Source of the DNA: Eublepharis macularius
Lineage: Eukaryota; Chordata; Lepidosauria; Squamata; Eublepharidae
NCBI RefSeq assembly: GCF_028583425.1
Contig: NC_072798.1
Span: 15,378,501 to 15,442,500 of the forward strand
Direction of reading: 5' to 3'
Length of the DNA: 64,000 bases
How positions within the stretch are numbered: the stretch's first letter is position 1; each line of letters begins with the position of its first letter. The translations under genes and the position numbers were made by a program. Of this stretch, positions 31,061 through 41,345 are shown in pieces. Below the pieces are notes generated by a model. The model was not told the origin of the DNA. It saw nothing but the letters and a program-made list of their open reading frames with translations, and did not search any database.

Positions 31061-31959
31061 GGGGAGACAGGTGCCTCTCCTCCATCCCAGTCAAGATTGG
31101 GCCCCCATGGCTTTGTAAACAAAGAGAATTTAATCCCTAAAATGGCGACCACATTCCCATGGTGAATCCAGCGACACTGTCATGTCTAGTTGGGACCTCA
31201 GTCTCTGCAGCAACCAGGGGTTGAGTCACAGCAATCCCAGTGGTGGCAAAGAGTAACTTCACTGTGGCACAGTAGACAGAATACCCAGTTGCTGTGACTG
31301 CAGCCAAGAATAGGGTTATATTATTAAACTTAGTAAAATGGCTGCAGTCACCAACTGAAGAGGGCTTCCAAGAGCTGTAGGCTGATCTATGGGTGTTACC
31401 TTGCCAATAGTTCCTTGGCAAATGCTGGGAGATTTGGAGGAAAGTGCCAAAACAGGGTGGTGTTTAGGGAGGATGTGACATCTCGGTGATGCTCCAGGCT
31501 GCCTCCCCTAATCTCTATGGTTTTTACCACAGTGACTAGGGGAATTCCTAGAAAGTCACTATTTGGAGACCATTTTTTCCTCTTCCTTCTTCTTATTTTT
31601 TGGGGGGTGGGAAATTGGGGCAAGCAATCCCCCTCCTCAGACAGGTAGATGGAAGGCCTAGTGCTACTCCATTGACAGAATTACTATATTATAAAAACAA
31701 CAGCGCCAATTCAAAAGTTGATGGGGAAGATTTTGTTGGGTAGCAATACAGAAATCTTTCACTACCTTGCGCAACTCAGTGGTATGAGTGCTTTGGTTAT
31801 GACTTCCATGTCTCAATGGGGGGTTCCACTGATTAGGGATCCAGAGTCTGAGTCTTCTCAGGTTGTCAGGTCTAATTCTAGCTACAAGTTTTGATTGGAT
31901 GATTTATATTTTGATCATCATTCCATTTGTAGCCATGTTATTCTGTTAACATGTTAAGT

Positions 31960-32145
31960 GGTTTGGCTGTGAATCAACATTCAGTTGGCTCAAATCCCAC
32001 GGCTGCCATGAACTCAGTGGGTGGCCTTGGGTAAGCCACTCCTCTCAGTCCCAGATCCCCAGCTGTATTATGGGGATAATGATAACACTAACTTGTTCAC
32101 TGCTCTGAGTGAGGCACTGTCTAGAAGAGTGGTATATAAGTGCAG

Positions 32146-32180
<35 letters not shown>

Positions 32181-32182
32181 AC
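31960..32182 (+). mobile_element. tRNA-derived SINE, older copy, (GTT)n tail
   Basis: Diverged head (GTGGTTTGGCTGTGAATCAA), body CAGTGGGTGGCCTTGGGTAA, then TTCACTGCTCTGAGTGAGGC, GTATATAAGTGCA and a (GTT)12-type run at 32145-32180. Confidence 0.75.
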
Positions 32183-32284
32183 ATCTTATCCTGCTCTCTC
32201 TTCAAGGAACTCTGGGTGGCCTACATTAACGTTACCAGCTCCAAGTTAGGAAAATTCCTAGAGATTTGGGGTGGGGGGTGGAGC

Positions 32285-32408
32285 TAGGGTTACTAAACTC
32301 CAAATGGTGGTTGGAGCTCTTCTGGAATTACAGCTGGAGATTCTCCTGGAATCTCCAAGCCACATAGATCAGTTCCTCTGGAGAAAATGGAGGATAGACT
32401 CTATAGAG
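32285..32408. mobile_element. hAT TTGCCAG-family fragment next to coding exon 1
   Basis: TAGGGTTACTAAACTCCAAA, then GGAGCTCTTCTGGAATTACA and GATCAGTTCCTCTGGAGAAA parallel the element at 366-549. The right terminus is missing. It ends about 35 nt from the SLCO1C1 exon 1 donor. Confidence 0.7.
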
Positions 32409-32440
32409 CCACCTTTCACAGTTCCCAACTTTAGCTGTAC

Positions 32441-32592
32441 CTTTATTCCTCCACAGAATGTTGCTTTCTCCTTCGATGCTGAAGATTCTGACTTTGAAGA
32501 TGACCTATCCATGGACAGGACTGCGTTCTTCAAGAAGAGCTGGGTGTTTTCTTTGGATGAATTCTCCATCTTAATATTCCCTTTCGGTTAAT
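32441..32592 (-). CDS. SLCO1C1: SLCO1C1 coding exon 1 (start codon, cytoplasmic N-terminus)
   Basis: ATG at 32569-32567 in strong context (A at -3, G at +4). It encodes 43 residues beginning MENSSKENTQLF and ending CGGIK, close to the human N-terminus MDTSSKENIQLF. The donor is AAG|GTACAG at 32440, phase 0. An acceptor TTCTAG ends at 32593, leaving 23 nt of 5' UTR in this exon. The segment is hydrophilic, serine/lysine rich, and cytoplasmic in the OATP topology. A truncated TAGGGTTGCCAG-type repeat lies about 35 nt beyond the donor. Confidence 0.95.
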
Positions 32593-32636
32593 CTAGAAGA
32601 CGTCAAAAAGGGTTCTATAGATCAGTGTCTTTCATG

Positions 32637-32798
32637 GGGTGGTGTGTGCCCTCAAGTCATAGTTGACTTATGGCAACCCCTCATGGGGTTTCCATGGCTA
32701 GAGACCAACATAGGTGGTTTGCCATTGCCTGCCTCTGCAACCCTGGTTAGATTCTGAGATCTGATGAGATCACCTGAGCTATCTGGGTCAGGGCAGTG
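32637..32798 (-). mobile_element. 5S-rRNA-derived SINE
   Basis: Minus strand: TGATCTCATCAGATCTCAGA then the SINE body GGCAGGCAATGGCAAACCAC, GAAACCCCATGAGGGGTTGC and CATAAGTCAACTATGACTTG. Located immediately upstream of coding exon 1. Confidence 0.75.
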
Positions 32799-32924
32799 TC
32801 TTTCATACTTTCTCCATTTAGGGAATATTTTTCACATCTGCCGAGGAACCCCTGTACATATGCTACTGGAGAAGATGGACAGAAGGCACATTGGGTGTTC
32901 CAGCTCTCAGTTGGGAGGGCAACA

Positions 32925-33110
32925 CACGCACACATGAAGCTACCTTATAGTGAACCATACCACTAGTCTATCAAGGTCACTATTGTCCGTGGCTCCTCGG
33001 GGTCTCAGGCAGAGGTCTTCCACATCATCTACTGTCTGTCCCTTTTAAACTAGAGATACTGGAAATTGAAGCCTTTTGCCTACCAAGCAGAGTGATCCCA
33101 AGGGGAAGAG
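32925..33110 (-). mobile_element. tRNA-derived SINE (GTGGCTCAGTGG family)
   Basis: Minus strand body GACCTCTGCCTGAGACCCCG and tail CACTATAAGGTAGCTTCATG. The head near 33100 is diverged. Confidence 0.7.
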
Positions 33111-33144
33111 GGCATGATACAGGAGCTTCCTGAGAAAGTCAGAT

Positions 33145-33330
33145 GAACGTATGATGTTGCCTTCAACTGAACCAGACCCTTGGTCCATCAGTCTTGTCTA
33201 TTTTGACTGACAGCGGCTCTCCAGGATCTCAGGTCATCACCTACAACCTGCTTCTTTTATGTGGAGATGCCAGAAATTGAAAATGGAACCTTCGGCATGC
33301 CAAGCAGATGCTCTTCCACTGAACTGTAGG
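33145..33330 (-). mobile_element. tRNA-derived SINE (GTGGCTCAGTGG family)
   Basis: Minus strand: CAGTGGAAGAGCATCTGCTT (A box) with GCATGCCGAAGGTTCCATTT, then GACCTGAGATCCTGGAGAGC and CTGGTTCAGTTGAAGGCAAC. Confidence 0.72.
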
Positions 33331-33379
33331 TCTTCCCAATAGAGAGATACAATGTTGGATCCTACGATGCCCTACCACC

Positions 33380-33660
33380 CAGTCTCCAGGAATAGAGTGC
33401 ATGCTTTGCGTGCAGAAGGTCCCAGGCTCAATCCTTAGCATTGCTAGTTAAAGGGATCTTGGGCAGGAATGCCTGGGGAAACACTTGTCTCTGCCTGAGT
33501 GTCTGAAGAGCTGCTGAAAGTCAGAATAGACGACCCTAAGCAGACAGCACTTACACTGCAATCCTATGGTGAGTTACTCCAGTCTAAGCCCACTGAAATC
33601 AGTGAACTGGAGGAACTGTCCATAGGATTGCACTGTTAGTATAAGACAGCTTCCTATGAA
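33380..33660 (+). mobile_element. tRNA-derived SINE (GTGGCTCAGTGG family)
   Basis: AGAGTGCATGCTTTGCGTGC, AGAAGGTCCCAGGCTCAATC (B box) and TCAGAATAGACGACCCTAAG, ending with TTAGTATAAGACAGCTTCCT. A short inserted segment (ATCCTATGGTGAGTTACTCC...) interrupts the tail. Confidence 0.7.
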
Positions 33661-34894
33661 CATTAAAAATCCATGCAGCCCTATTCATGCATGACTTTCT
33701 ATTATATGGATCTTAATGTTTTGACTTGAGATACTTTTTAGTATCCTGTGGAATATTCAGATATTATGTCAGTTACATGTTAGATCATTTGCTGTCTCTT
33801 GAAATCACAACAACCTCCCATGAAATCTGGAGTTAAATGTGCGTTATGAAGATCCTTTACACAGCCTTACGACCGCTAAATCCAAGATGCAGCAACCATC
33901 TATGACAAACTACATATGAGGCCACATGTTTAAGCAGCCTTAAAACTTCTAAACCCCAAAGGCAAGTACTGATAAACATTCTGGAAAGAGGTCAGTTCTT
34001 TGCTTGGTCCTTTCGAAACAGAATTCCTCCAGTGAGCTAGTTGTGACCAAATCCCAGTCCACTGCTTTCAATGGAACTTTGTTCTGAAAGTCTTAAAGTT
34101 CCTCAGAGTATGGGCAAAAATACGCCCCCCCCCCGCCAATGGAAAGCAGATTGTTAAAGAGAGCAATATAGGGCCAGAGTTCCCCTGAGAATGTGCAGGG
34201 TCCACTGCTCAGAAGAATTCCATTCTTTAAAAAATCCATAAAGAATTATGATGATTATGATCATGATGATGATAATATTATACATCAGCATCTGTGGTAA
34301 TTTACAGAAATCCTTTCCAAACAGACTCTAATGACCTTAGCACAAAGCAATGCATTCATTAAAATACAGAAATAAAATAAAGAATGCAAATACTACCGAC
34401 CGAGACAAGTAAATAAATACATCAACTTTTTAAAAGGGGTGGGCTTTACGTTCTTCTGAAAATTGGCTGGGAGGATGAAATTCTGGCTTACTGGTAAAAT
34501 AATAAGAAAGAGATCATTTCCATCAGTCCTGTAGGGGCTGGAGACTGAGGCTGCAGCAGTTTTCCATTTACTTAGAAGGGTCAATTCTTTTTTTTAAAAA
34601 ACCAGTCTATGAGTCAGTCTAAGAGAATAAAACACCTTACCCTATTCCATACTTCTCGTTCTTGACCACTGATGCAATATCTGCCTATAAGAAAGCATTA
34701 ATTTTTGAAGTGTATCAGTATTACAGCAACTTATTAAAAAAAAAAAACAGGGATGAAAAGTATTCGGTTTTCCCAATTTGATCCCCTTAGAAATCCTTGC
34801 AATATCTATCCACCCAACCTTTATTCAGATGGATTCCCAAATAAGGAAGCCCATGAGAGACAATTCGGGTAGGGTGGTAAGAAACCAACCTTAC

Positions 34895-35038
34895 CTGGCA
34901 GTAGCAACCATCAGTTTCAATTTCCTGCTGTTGACATGAACTCAAAACGTCTACAGGCACACTTTTCCTGGCCTCCAAGTGGGAGAATCTTGAGGGAAAA
35001 CTCACTCTGAGATATATCCAGTGAGGTAGGTCTTATAT
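34895..35038 (-). other. SLCO1C1: Probable 5' non-coding exon of SLCO1C1
   Basis: On the minus strand a 144-nt segment is bounded by a long pyrimidine tract ending TACCTCCAG (AG at 35040-35039) and by a CAG|GTAAGG donor (GT at 34894-34893). Both are near-consensus splice sites. It lies 2.3 kb upstream of the first coding exon, which itself has an acceptor 23 nt before its ATG, so an upstream exon is required. The segment contains two ATGs opening short upstream frames. The exon is inferred from splice signals only; no transcript evidence is available. Confidence 0.5.
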
Positions 35039-35041
35039 CTG

Positions 35042-35820
35042 GAGGTAGAAAGAAGAGACAAGAAAGCAGAAGGGGGTGGCAAGAATCGTTGGTCGTCGTT
35101 TTGCCAGAGTAATTGGTCTCTTTTCTTCTCTTTTCACCCCTCTACCTTCAAGTTTGGGAATTTCCCTCCCCCAAGACAGATTCCAGAACACACAAAAGAC
35201 ATGAGCAAAAATGGACTTGAAATCCTTCCCTGGTAGAAATGGTTAAACGTTCTTGAGGTGTTTCTTTACTGCTTGCAGCAAGTTTGACAGAATGCATGTG
35301 ATAAAGCTTTCTTATTTTTTCCTTCTAAAGCCCTGATCTTCTTAATTGCTGGTTCCCAGGAAAGAAAAGACTTGGGGGGGGGGGGTTGCCAACAGAAGGA
35401 GAGGGCGGGTGTAATAAAGAAAGTTTCCTTTGCCAACTCAGAAATTCCTTTGCAAAGCCAGCTCTCCCTTCCACCATATTATTTATTGGGCCACTTCCCA
35501 ATTAGTTCCTTAATGTTTTAAATGAGGCTGCAACTTTTTTTTAGAAGTCAAGAATGATTATTCCACTCTGTCAATGCATCACTCAGCAAATGGCTGATAA
35601 CAACCTCTTCTATTTATTTACTGTATTTTCAGGTCCCATTTCCTTTGTGAAGCTGAGCACAGCATCCACAGGTCCCCCCTCTTTGTTTCCATTCTCTCAA
35701 CAATTCCTGTGAGGTAGGCTAGGCTAAAAGAGAGTATCTGTGAGGCTAGTCCATATGGTTCTAATAATGTGCATTCTATAGCATGTTTTCTTTAAAAGGA
35801 CTTGTGAGAAAACTGATATT
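35042..35820. other. Region upstream of the putative SLCO1C1 non-coding exon
   Basis: No exon or promoter element could be assigned. A partial minus-strand tRNA-SINE lies around 35600-35740 (GAGGTAGGCTAGGCTAAAAG). The SLCO1C1 promoter and first exon are expected somewhere to the right of 35040 but were not found. Confidence 0.4.
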
Positions 35821-35827
35821 AGTTAAC

Positions 35828-36080
35828 AACAACAACCTTATGCTTATATACCGCTCTTCTGGGCAGATTAGTGCCACACTGAGAGCAGTTTACAAAGTCA
35901 GCGTTATTATTATCCCCACAAACAGATACCCTGTGAGGTAGGTGGGTGTCTGAGAGAGCTGTGAGACAGCTGTGACTGACCCAAGGTCACCCAACTGGCA
36001 TCAAGCGGAGGAGTGGGGAATCAAACCCGGTTCTCCAGATTAGAGTCCTGTTGCTCTTAACCACTACAACAAACTGGCTA
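35828..36080 (-). mobile_element. tRNA-derived SINE, full length, (GTT)n tail family
   Basis: Minus strand: GCCAGTTTGTTGTAGTGGTT, GAACCGGGTTTGATTCCCCA, GGTCAGTCACAGCTGTCTC and a tail ATATAAGCATAAGGTTGTTG. Confidence 0.82.
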
Positions 36081-36084
36081 TATG

Positions 36085-37125
36085 TACTGGTTTCCCACTG
36101 CTGGGGCATCAATATATTATCTATTTTTCTTGCATGCTCAGCTGTCACTGTTTTTTCCAAATTTATTTTTAAATGATATATGCCTCTATTATCTTTAATA
36201 TTTATATATTTTTTACAGATACCCCTGATGAAGCATAGGAGAAACATGGTTGTCAAGTTTAATACATTATTTTTCCCCACTGCACCATTTGTTTTACCTT
36301 TTCTTGTTCTCCCTGATTTTCAGCCAACTCTGTAATCACAAGACCACATTGAACCTTCCCATATGAAAGTGGCAGTGTGAAGCAATATATATTAGAGCAG
36401 GGACAGGGGGAGATAAATGAAAAGAGGCAATACAGTAAATAGAGAGACCCTAAAATGTAAAAAAAAAAAAATCAGCGATGAGCACAGAGAAAGATAACTT
36501 CCGAATGGGGGAAAGAATTATCCCCAAACTAAGAGCCAAAAGACTGGCATCAGTCGATCTTCTGTAGGATGGGAATTTGAAATCTTTAGCATTACCTCAG
36601 AAAAGGCCCGGTCTGGATCCCCCCTTCCTTGCTTCTAAGCTTGGGGCACACACAACAAGGTCTCTGTAGAATATTTTAAAGTAGCAAGTTCTTATGGCAG
36701 AAGGAGGGAAGACTTCCAGATTTTTCATCAGCGTTGACATCATTTGCTCCTCCATTTAATTCCTGAGAATCCAAATTACGTTTTCTTCAAATTGCTGCAT
36801 TCCTGATTTTTCCCTCAACTGCAGCTGAAAGGAAAAAAAAATGCTTGGATTTGCTTTTTATGAGATCATTTCAGCCATATTGTTCCAGTAAGTATCAGGG
36901 GAATGGTGAACTTTATCAAATCCGATGCATTTAAAAAAAAAATAGTTTACAAATGAATTTAAATCACATCATTAAACACATACAAATGAGTACCACCCTA
37001 AAGCAAATTACCTGTAGATATCACAAGCATTGTCCATTTCTTGATAAATTTATCCACATTTATCCAAATATTATTTCCAATAATTGTGACAAACATTATG
37101 TTTCCATGTTTTTTTCTGAACAGAC
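36085..37125. other. Intergenic, no recognised gene
   Basis: AT-rich. The segment near 36220 (CCCCTGATGAAGCATAGGAG AAACATGG) resembles a retroelement 3' tail with the GAAG...GAAAC motif. Nothing else recognised. Confidence 0.45.
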
Positions 37126-37131
37126 CGAGGG

Positions 37132-37559
37132 CCAAATTACATGTTCTTGTTTTTATCGAGTTGGGCCCTGGTTCCCCAGACCCAGCGTATGTTCTTCTTT
37201 TTAAAAAGGAGAACCCAAATGGGTTCAGAACACCATCACGGGGGCGGGGGGAGATGCTCCTGTCTCTCCCCCCCCCGACCTGTTTTCCTGAGCAGAAATA
37301 GCACCGGGGGGAGTTATTTCCCCATTTCTGCTGTTTTGTGTTCCCAAATACTCCACACGGAGCAGCAAAAAATGGAAAAAATACCCCCTCACTGTTTTTG
37401 CAGGGGGAACAGTTAATGGGGAGGCAGAAGCCCTTCCTTCCCCCTTGTCTCCTTTTTAAAAGAAGCCGTTTCCTGCAATTGCCATGCGGCTGTAGAGAAT
37501 ATGAGTTGGGTTCTGGGAACCCAGGCTCAACTCGTTAAAAGCACGAGTGAGTAGTTTGA
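37132..37559. mobile_element. Inverted-repeat DNA element, about 428 bp
   Basis: Left TATCGAGTTGGGCCCTGGTT and right AACCCAGGCTCAACTCGTTA pair, and the outer CAAATTACATGTTC / GAGTAGTTTG segments also pair imperfectly. The GC-rich interior contains CACCGGGGGG. The target duplication was not resolved. Confidence 0.55.
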
Positions 37560-37749
37560 TGAAAACCAGTGCTTTGTTTTTTTCTGGGGGGACGCTTACC
37601 CCTAAACATTTTGTGACTCTAACGGGAGAAAGTAAAAATCTTAAAATGTTGGAATTCCTGCTAAACCAACTCCAAACGTATTATGGATATTTATGTGATT
37701 TGTTAAGTTTTATGTAGCGTACGCTGGCAACAAAGATGTTTAGTTATAT

Positions 37750-37870
37750 TTAAGTCCAGAAGCACCTTTAAGACTAACCAACTTTATTGTAGCATAAGCT
37801 TTCAAGAATCACAGTTCTCTTCGTCAGATGCACGGAGGGGAAGAAGAAACTGGTCAGATATATAGGTGGA
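37750..37870 (-). mobile_element. Retroelement 3'-tail fragment (ACTGGACTT family)
   Basis: Minus strand GACGAAGAGAACTGTGATTC, TTGAAAGCTTATGCTACAAT, AAAGTTGGTTAGTCTTAAAG and GTGCTTCTGGACTTAAA. Same tail as at 10118, inverted. Confidence 0.7.
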
Positions 37871-38171
37871 GAGGGGAGGGCGGAGTAGATGCAAACAGTA
37901 GCTTCTGATATGGAGATCAGTTTGCTTCTGTTAAGGAAGTCAGTTAATGAAGTCAGTTGGAATTCATATGTAAATTTGACTCAGTCAAGCTGGGATTGAA
38001 TAGAGACTATGAATGGTTATCTGGGAGCGACCACGGAAAAGATCCTTGTCTGCACCCTTGCCAATCTTAGTGGTTTCGTTAACAGGGAATCAGCAGATAA
38101 TCTTAGCTGATAAACTGGTTCACAGAGGTGGAGGCACTTCCCCCTGAGTCCTTCTTGATCCCACACTCAGC

Positions 38172-38375
38172 AGGAGGGGCTGTGGCTCAGTGGAAGAGCC
38201 TTTGCTTTGCTTGCAGAAGGTCCCAGGTTCAGTCCCCAGCATCTCCAGTTAAAAAGGACAGTAGGTGACGTGTAAGACCTCTGCTTGAGACCCCGGAGAG
38301 CTGCTGCCAGTCCGAGTAGACAATACTGAAATTCATGAACCAATAGTCTGATTCAGTATAAGGTAGCTTCATTAG
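38172..38375 (+). mobile_element. tRNA-derived SINE, full length (GTGGCTCAGTGG family)
   Basis: GGGGCTGTGGCTCAGTGGAA (A box), CCCAGGTTCAGTCCCCAGC (B box), CTGCTGCCAGTCCGAGTAGA, and end GATTCAGTATAAGGTAGCTT. Confidence 0.88.
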
Positions 38376-38435
38376 TGTGTTCAAATATTCTACACACTTC
38401 TGCAGTATTTGGATCATCTAGGTTTGCATGTCTAA

Positions 38436-38564
<129 letters not shown>

Positions 38565-38645
38565 TTTAGATTTTTATTCCGCCCTCCCAACATTTCCAGC
38601 AGGCTCAGGGCGGACATGCTTTGAAACGTTCAGGGGGCGAAAACA
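38565..38645 (-). mobile_element. LINE 3' end fragment
   Basis: Minus strand CGCCCTGAGCCTGCTGGAAA, TGTTGGGAGGGCGGAATAAA, the terminal stem also seen at 27121. Confidence 0.65.
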
Positions 38646-38971
38646 GTATGGTTTGCGTGAGTTATGACTAGCCTCAGCATGCGAAGGAAGCATGTGCATG
38701 TTGCCTGCAGACATCATAAAATTCCAGCCGCATTAGCTCAAAGGAATAGACAAACAGTTAAGAAATGGCTAATCATTGGTAGTGAATCTAGTTGGGCTCT
38801 GAAGTTGGCTTCCCGCCAGCCAAAGCATTGCTGCCATTTTAGCTGCCGTAGCAACATACCTTTTGTGGACAAAGAAGAATCAAATGGGATGGAAGAAAAC
38901 AGTAATGCCTCCCTCTTAATTATAGAAGTAGAACCTCACCTGTTTAGTAGAATGAGCATTGCTGTAAATAA

Positions 38972-40075
38972 TTTTTGTTTGTTTGTTTATGTCATTTATA
39001 GTCCGCCTTTCTCATTGAGACTCAAGGCGGATTACGTAGTGTGAAATCAGTACAATCAGTAGCAAGGACAAGGGCAGGCATTTCCATAGAGTGTCAAAGA
39101 ACATTTCCATAAACAATGTCATAGGGTAAATGAATATAAGTTTACAAAGACATAGCATTAGCAAGGATCCACTATGGGGTTGGAGAATTGCTGAAACAGA
39201 ACATAATCAGTTTGAGGTCTGACATTAAACAACATAAAGCACAGGTAGTATATAGGAGCACATATTTAAAGCAACAGATAATATGTAAGGCAACATAATG
39301 GTGAAGTCTATGGTTCCTAACTCATTAGCAAAACATCTGAGACCCCTTCCCTACAATACTGCCTTTCTAGCTGAGAAAAAAAGCCTTTTTGAATAATTCG
39401 GTTTTGCATTGTTTGCAGAAAGCCAGGAGTATAGGGGCTCTCCTGACCTCCTCAGGCAGGCCATTCCACAGGGTAGGGGCCACCACAGAGAAAGCCTGTG
39501 TACGAGCTGCTGTTGATTTCACCCATGTGCAGGCTGGCACCTGCAAGAGATGCTGTTCAGATGAGCAAAGCTGCCATGAAGGGACATAGGGAGGAAGGTG
39601 GTCCTGTAGGTATGTTGGGCCAAGGCCTTGAAGAGCTTTGTGTGTAATAACCAATACCTTGAACTGAGCACGGTAACTGACAGGTAGCCACTGGAGTGAC
39701 TGTAGGATGGGAGTGATGCTCATACTCCTGCTTGTTCCTGCTAGCAGTCAAGCTGCAGCATTTTGCACCAATTAGAGCCTCCTAGTTAACTTAGATGGGA
39801 GACCAATGTATAATGCATTACAACAGTCAAGTTTTGAGGTTACCATAGCATGGATCCAGGTGGCCAGGTCAGCCGTGTCGAGGTAAGAAGCCATCTTCCA
39901 GGCTAGAGTGAGATTGTAGTAAGCATTTTTTGCAGCTGCCTTAACTTGTTTTTCTAGTAGTAGTGCTGGATCCAGTATAACTCCTAGGCTCTTAACTGAG
40001 TCTGCCAGGGTCAAACGAACTCTATTGAGAGTGGGGAGTACAATAAGCACTTATTGAGTTTAAGATGATCCGCAT
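38972..40075 (-). mobile_element. L2-type LINE, 5'-truncated, about 1.1 kb
   Basis: Minus strand. 40050-39772 encodes a reverse-transcriptase C-terminal segment (VKSLGVILDPALLLEKQ ... IHAMVTSKLDCCNALYIGLP). 39723-39367 encodes the end of the protein (LQSLQWLPVSYRAQFKVLVI, APTLWNGLPEEVRRAPILL). The two blocks are in different frames with stops between them, so the copy is dead. The 3' UTR continues to the TTGAGTCTCAATGAGAAAGG tail and (AAAC)n end near 38975. Confidence 0.88.
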
Positions 40076-40094
40076 GCTAGAATTGTTCAATCAA

Positions 40095-40275
40095 CCTTTT
40101 TATCCTGCCCTTCCTCTGAGGAGCTCACAGGATCATACAACGTTCTGTAGATCCTCATAACAACCTTGTAAGTTGTATTCAACTAGGAAAGAATGACTGG
40201 ACCATGAAGTTTCGTGACTGAGGGGATGCGAACCCAGTCCTCATAATCTTGAGTCCAATATTAGAGTGTCAGACA
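40095..40275 (-). mobile_element. tRNA-derived SINE, diverged
   Basis: Minus strand: GACTGGGTTCGCATCCCCTC-like B box, then ACAAGGTTGTTATGAGGATC and GAGCTCCTCAGAGGAAGGGC. Old copy with an indistinct head. Confidence 0.55.
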
Positions 40276-40763
40276 GCAGGAACCTAAGTTAAAAAGACAA
40301 GAAGCAAAAAGAGAGAAGAAAAATGGATAACGGGGCTCTAGGAAGGCCCGGTTGAGGTTGCAGGCAGGTAATTGCTCTGAAAATATCAAATACTACAGAA
40401 GTCCCCTTTGAAAATGGAATATAACCCACATTAATGTTAAATTAGAGCACATCCATCGTTGTGATGGAGGAAGGATTGTATATTGCAAGAACCCCAAGAG
40501 ACAGGGGGTGGGGTTATAACTGTTTGGGGGCTCCTTGTCACTGATGGCCAGGCAAGTAGAGTAAGGCAAGTTTTGGTGTTACTGTAACAAGGTCTTAAGA
40601 AGAGCGGTTTCTTTTTCTCCATACGAGTGAATGTATTTGTATGGGAAGATGTAAAGGGGTACACTTTGGGGGCCACTTTGAAATATGGCTAACCCCGACC
40701 CTTGTGAACCTCAGCGATCTTGGCCACTGATAATCCAAGCTATTTTTATCTGAAATAAAATCC

Positions 40764-40951
40764 CGCCCTCAAGTCATAGCTGACTTATCTCGACCCTTGG
40801 TGGGGTTTTCATGGCAAGAGACTAACAGAGACAGTTTGCCATTGCCTGACTCAGGAACCCTGGTCTTCGTTGGAGGTCTCCCATTCAATTACTAACCAAG
40901 GCCAACTAAAGTGTGACAAGATCAGGCTCTCCTGGGCTATCCAGGTCAGGG
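40764..40951 (-). mobile_element. 5S-rRNA-derived SINE
   Basis: Minus strand: CCTGGATAGCCCAGGAGAGC, CTGATCTTGTCACACTTTAG, ATTGAATGGGAGACCTCCAA, then the SINE body GGCAATGGCAAACTGTCTCT and GAGATAAGTCAGCTATGACT. Confidence 0.8.
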
Positions 40952-41154
40952 CTCCTATTTGCCCAGTCTCTTTTCCACACAAAGCAATTCCTTGGGCATG
41001 TGGTATGTTGAAAAAGAATGTTGAGAACTGTTCTTTATAAAGTGATAGTGGCTCTCTCCAGCTATCCATAACCTTTGTGCAGCTGGCCTGTCCCTTCTTG
41101 CTATAGGCCACTGAGCCCCCCCCCCCCAATTTCACCCCTCGGGTTCATATTGGT

Positions 41155-41320
41155 TAACTCTTCTGGTTGGAATTCCAATAATGCCATGAATTCAGCAGGG
41201 TAAGCCTCTCAGCCCCAGTTCTCCAGATGTATTGTTAGGATAATGATAACTCTGACTTTGTTCACTGCTCTGAGTGGAGCACTGATCTAGAAGAGTGCTA
41301 CATAAGCACACTATTAACAT
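41155..41320 (+). mobile_element. tRNA-derived SINE, old copy
   Basis: CATGAATTCAGCAGGGTAAG, TTAGGATAATGATAACTCTG, TTCACTGCTCTGAGTGGAGC. Close relative of the copy at 31960. Confidence 0.65.
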
Positions 41321-41345
41321 TAGCATTCAGCAGACCCTCAAGTAT

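Larger units (their letters stand above)
9377..35038 (-). other. SLCO1C1: SLCO1C1 gene, complete coding region in 14 coding exons
   Basis: Whole-gene entry. SLCO1C1 (OATP1C1) is a 12-helix plasma-membrane transporter of the SLCO family. In mammals it carries thyroxine and conjugated organic anions across brain capillary and choroid plexus membranes. Fourteen coding exons were placed from GT-AG junctions. Their lengths (129, 142, 133, 116, 147, 99, 246, 165, 196, 166, 185, 65, 118, 223 nt) sum to 2130 nt, i.e. 709 residues plus stop, with consistent phase at every junction. Diagnostic features are the OATP signature around GAWWLG in coding exon 7, a Kazal-type cysteine module split over exons 10-11, and the C-terminal end YWPEKETRL, which resembles human YWPGKETQL. 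No inactivating change was seen, so the gene looks functional. Choice of SLCO1C1 over SLCO1A/1B rests on my recall of the human protein, which aligns across the whole length including the N- and C-termini. Confidence 0.96.

Noticed and set aside
30642-31140. A 150-codon gene on either strand
   Set aside because: The frame lies mostly in the GC-rich interior of a hAT element with its target duplication and has no recognisable protein feature.
34787-35005. A coding exon on the minus strand upstream of SLCO1C1
   Set aside because: The open frame has no recognisable protein and starts at a GTG; the segment is better explained as a non-coding 5' exon from its splice sites.
38172-38375. tRNA genes at this and other SINE heads
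   Set aside because: A and B boxes are present but no full cloverleaf; each is followed by the same SINE body.
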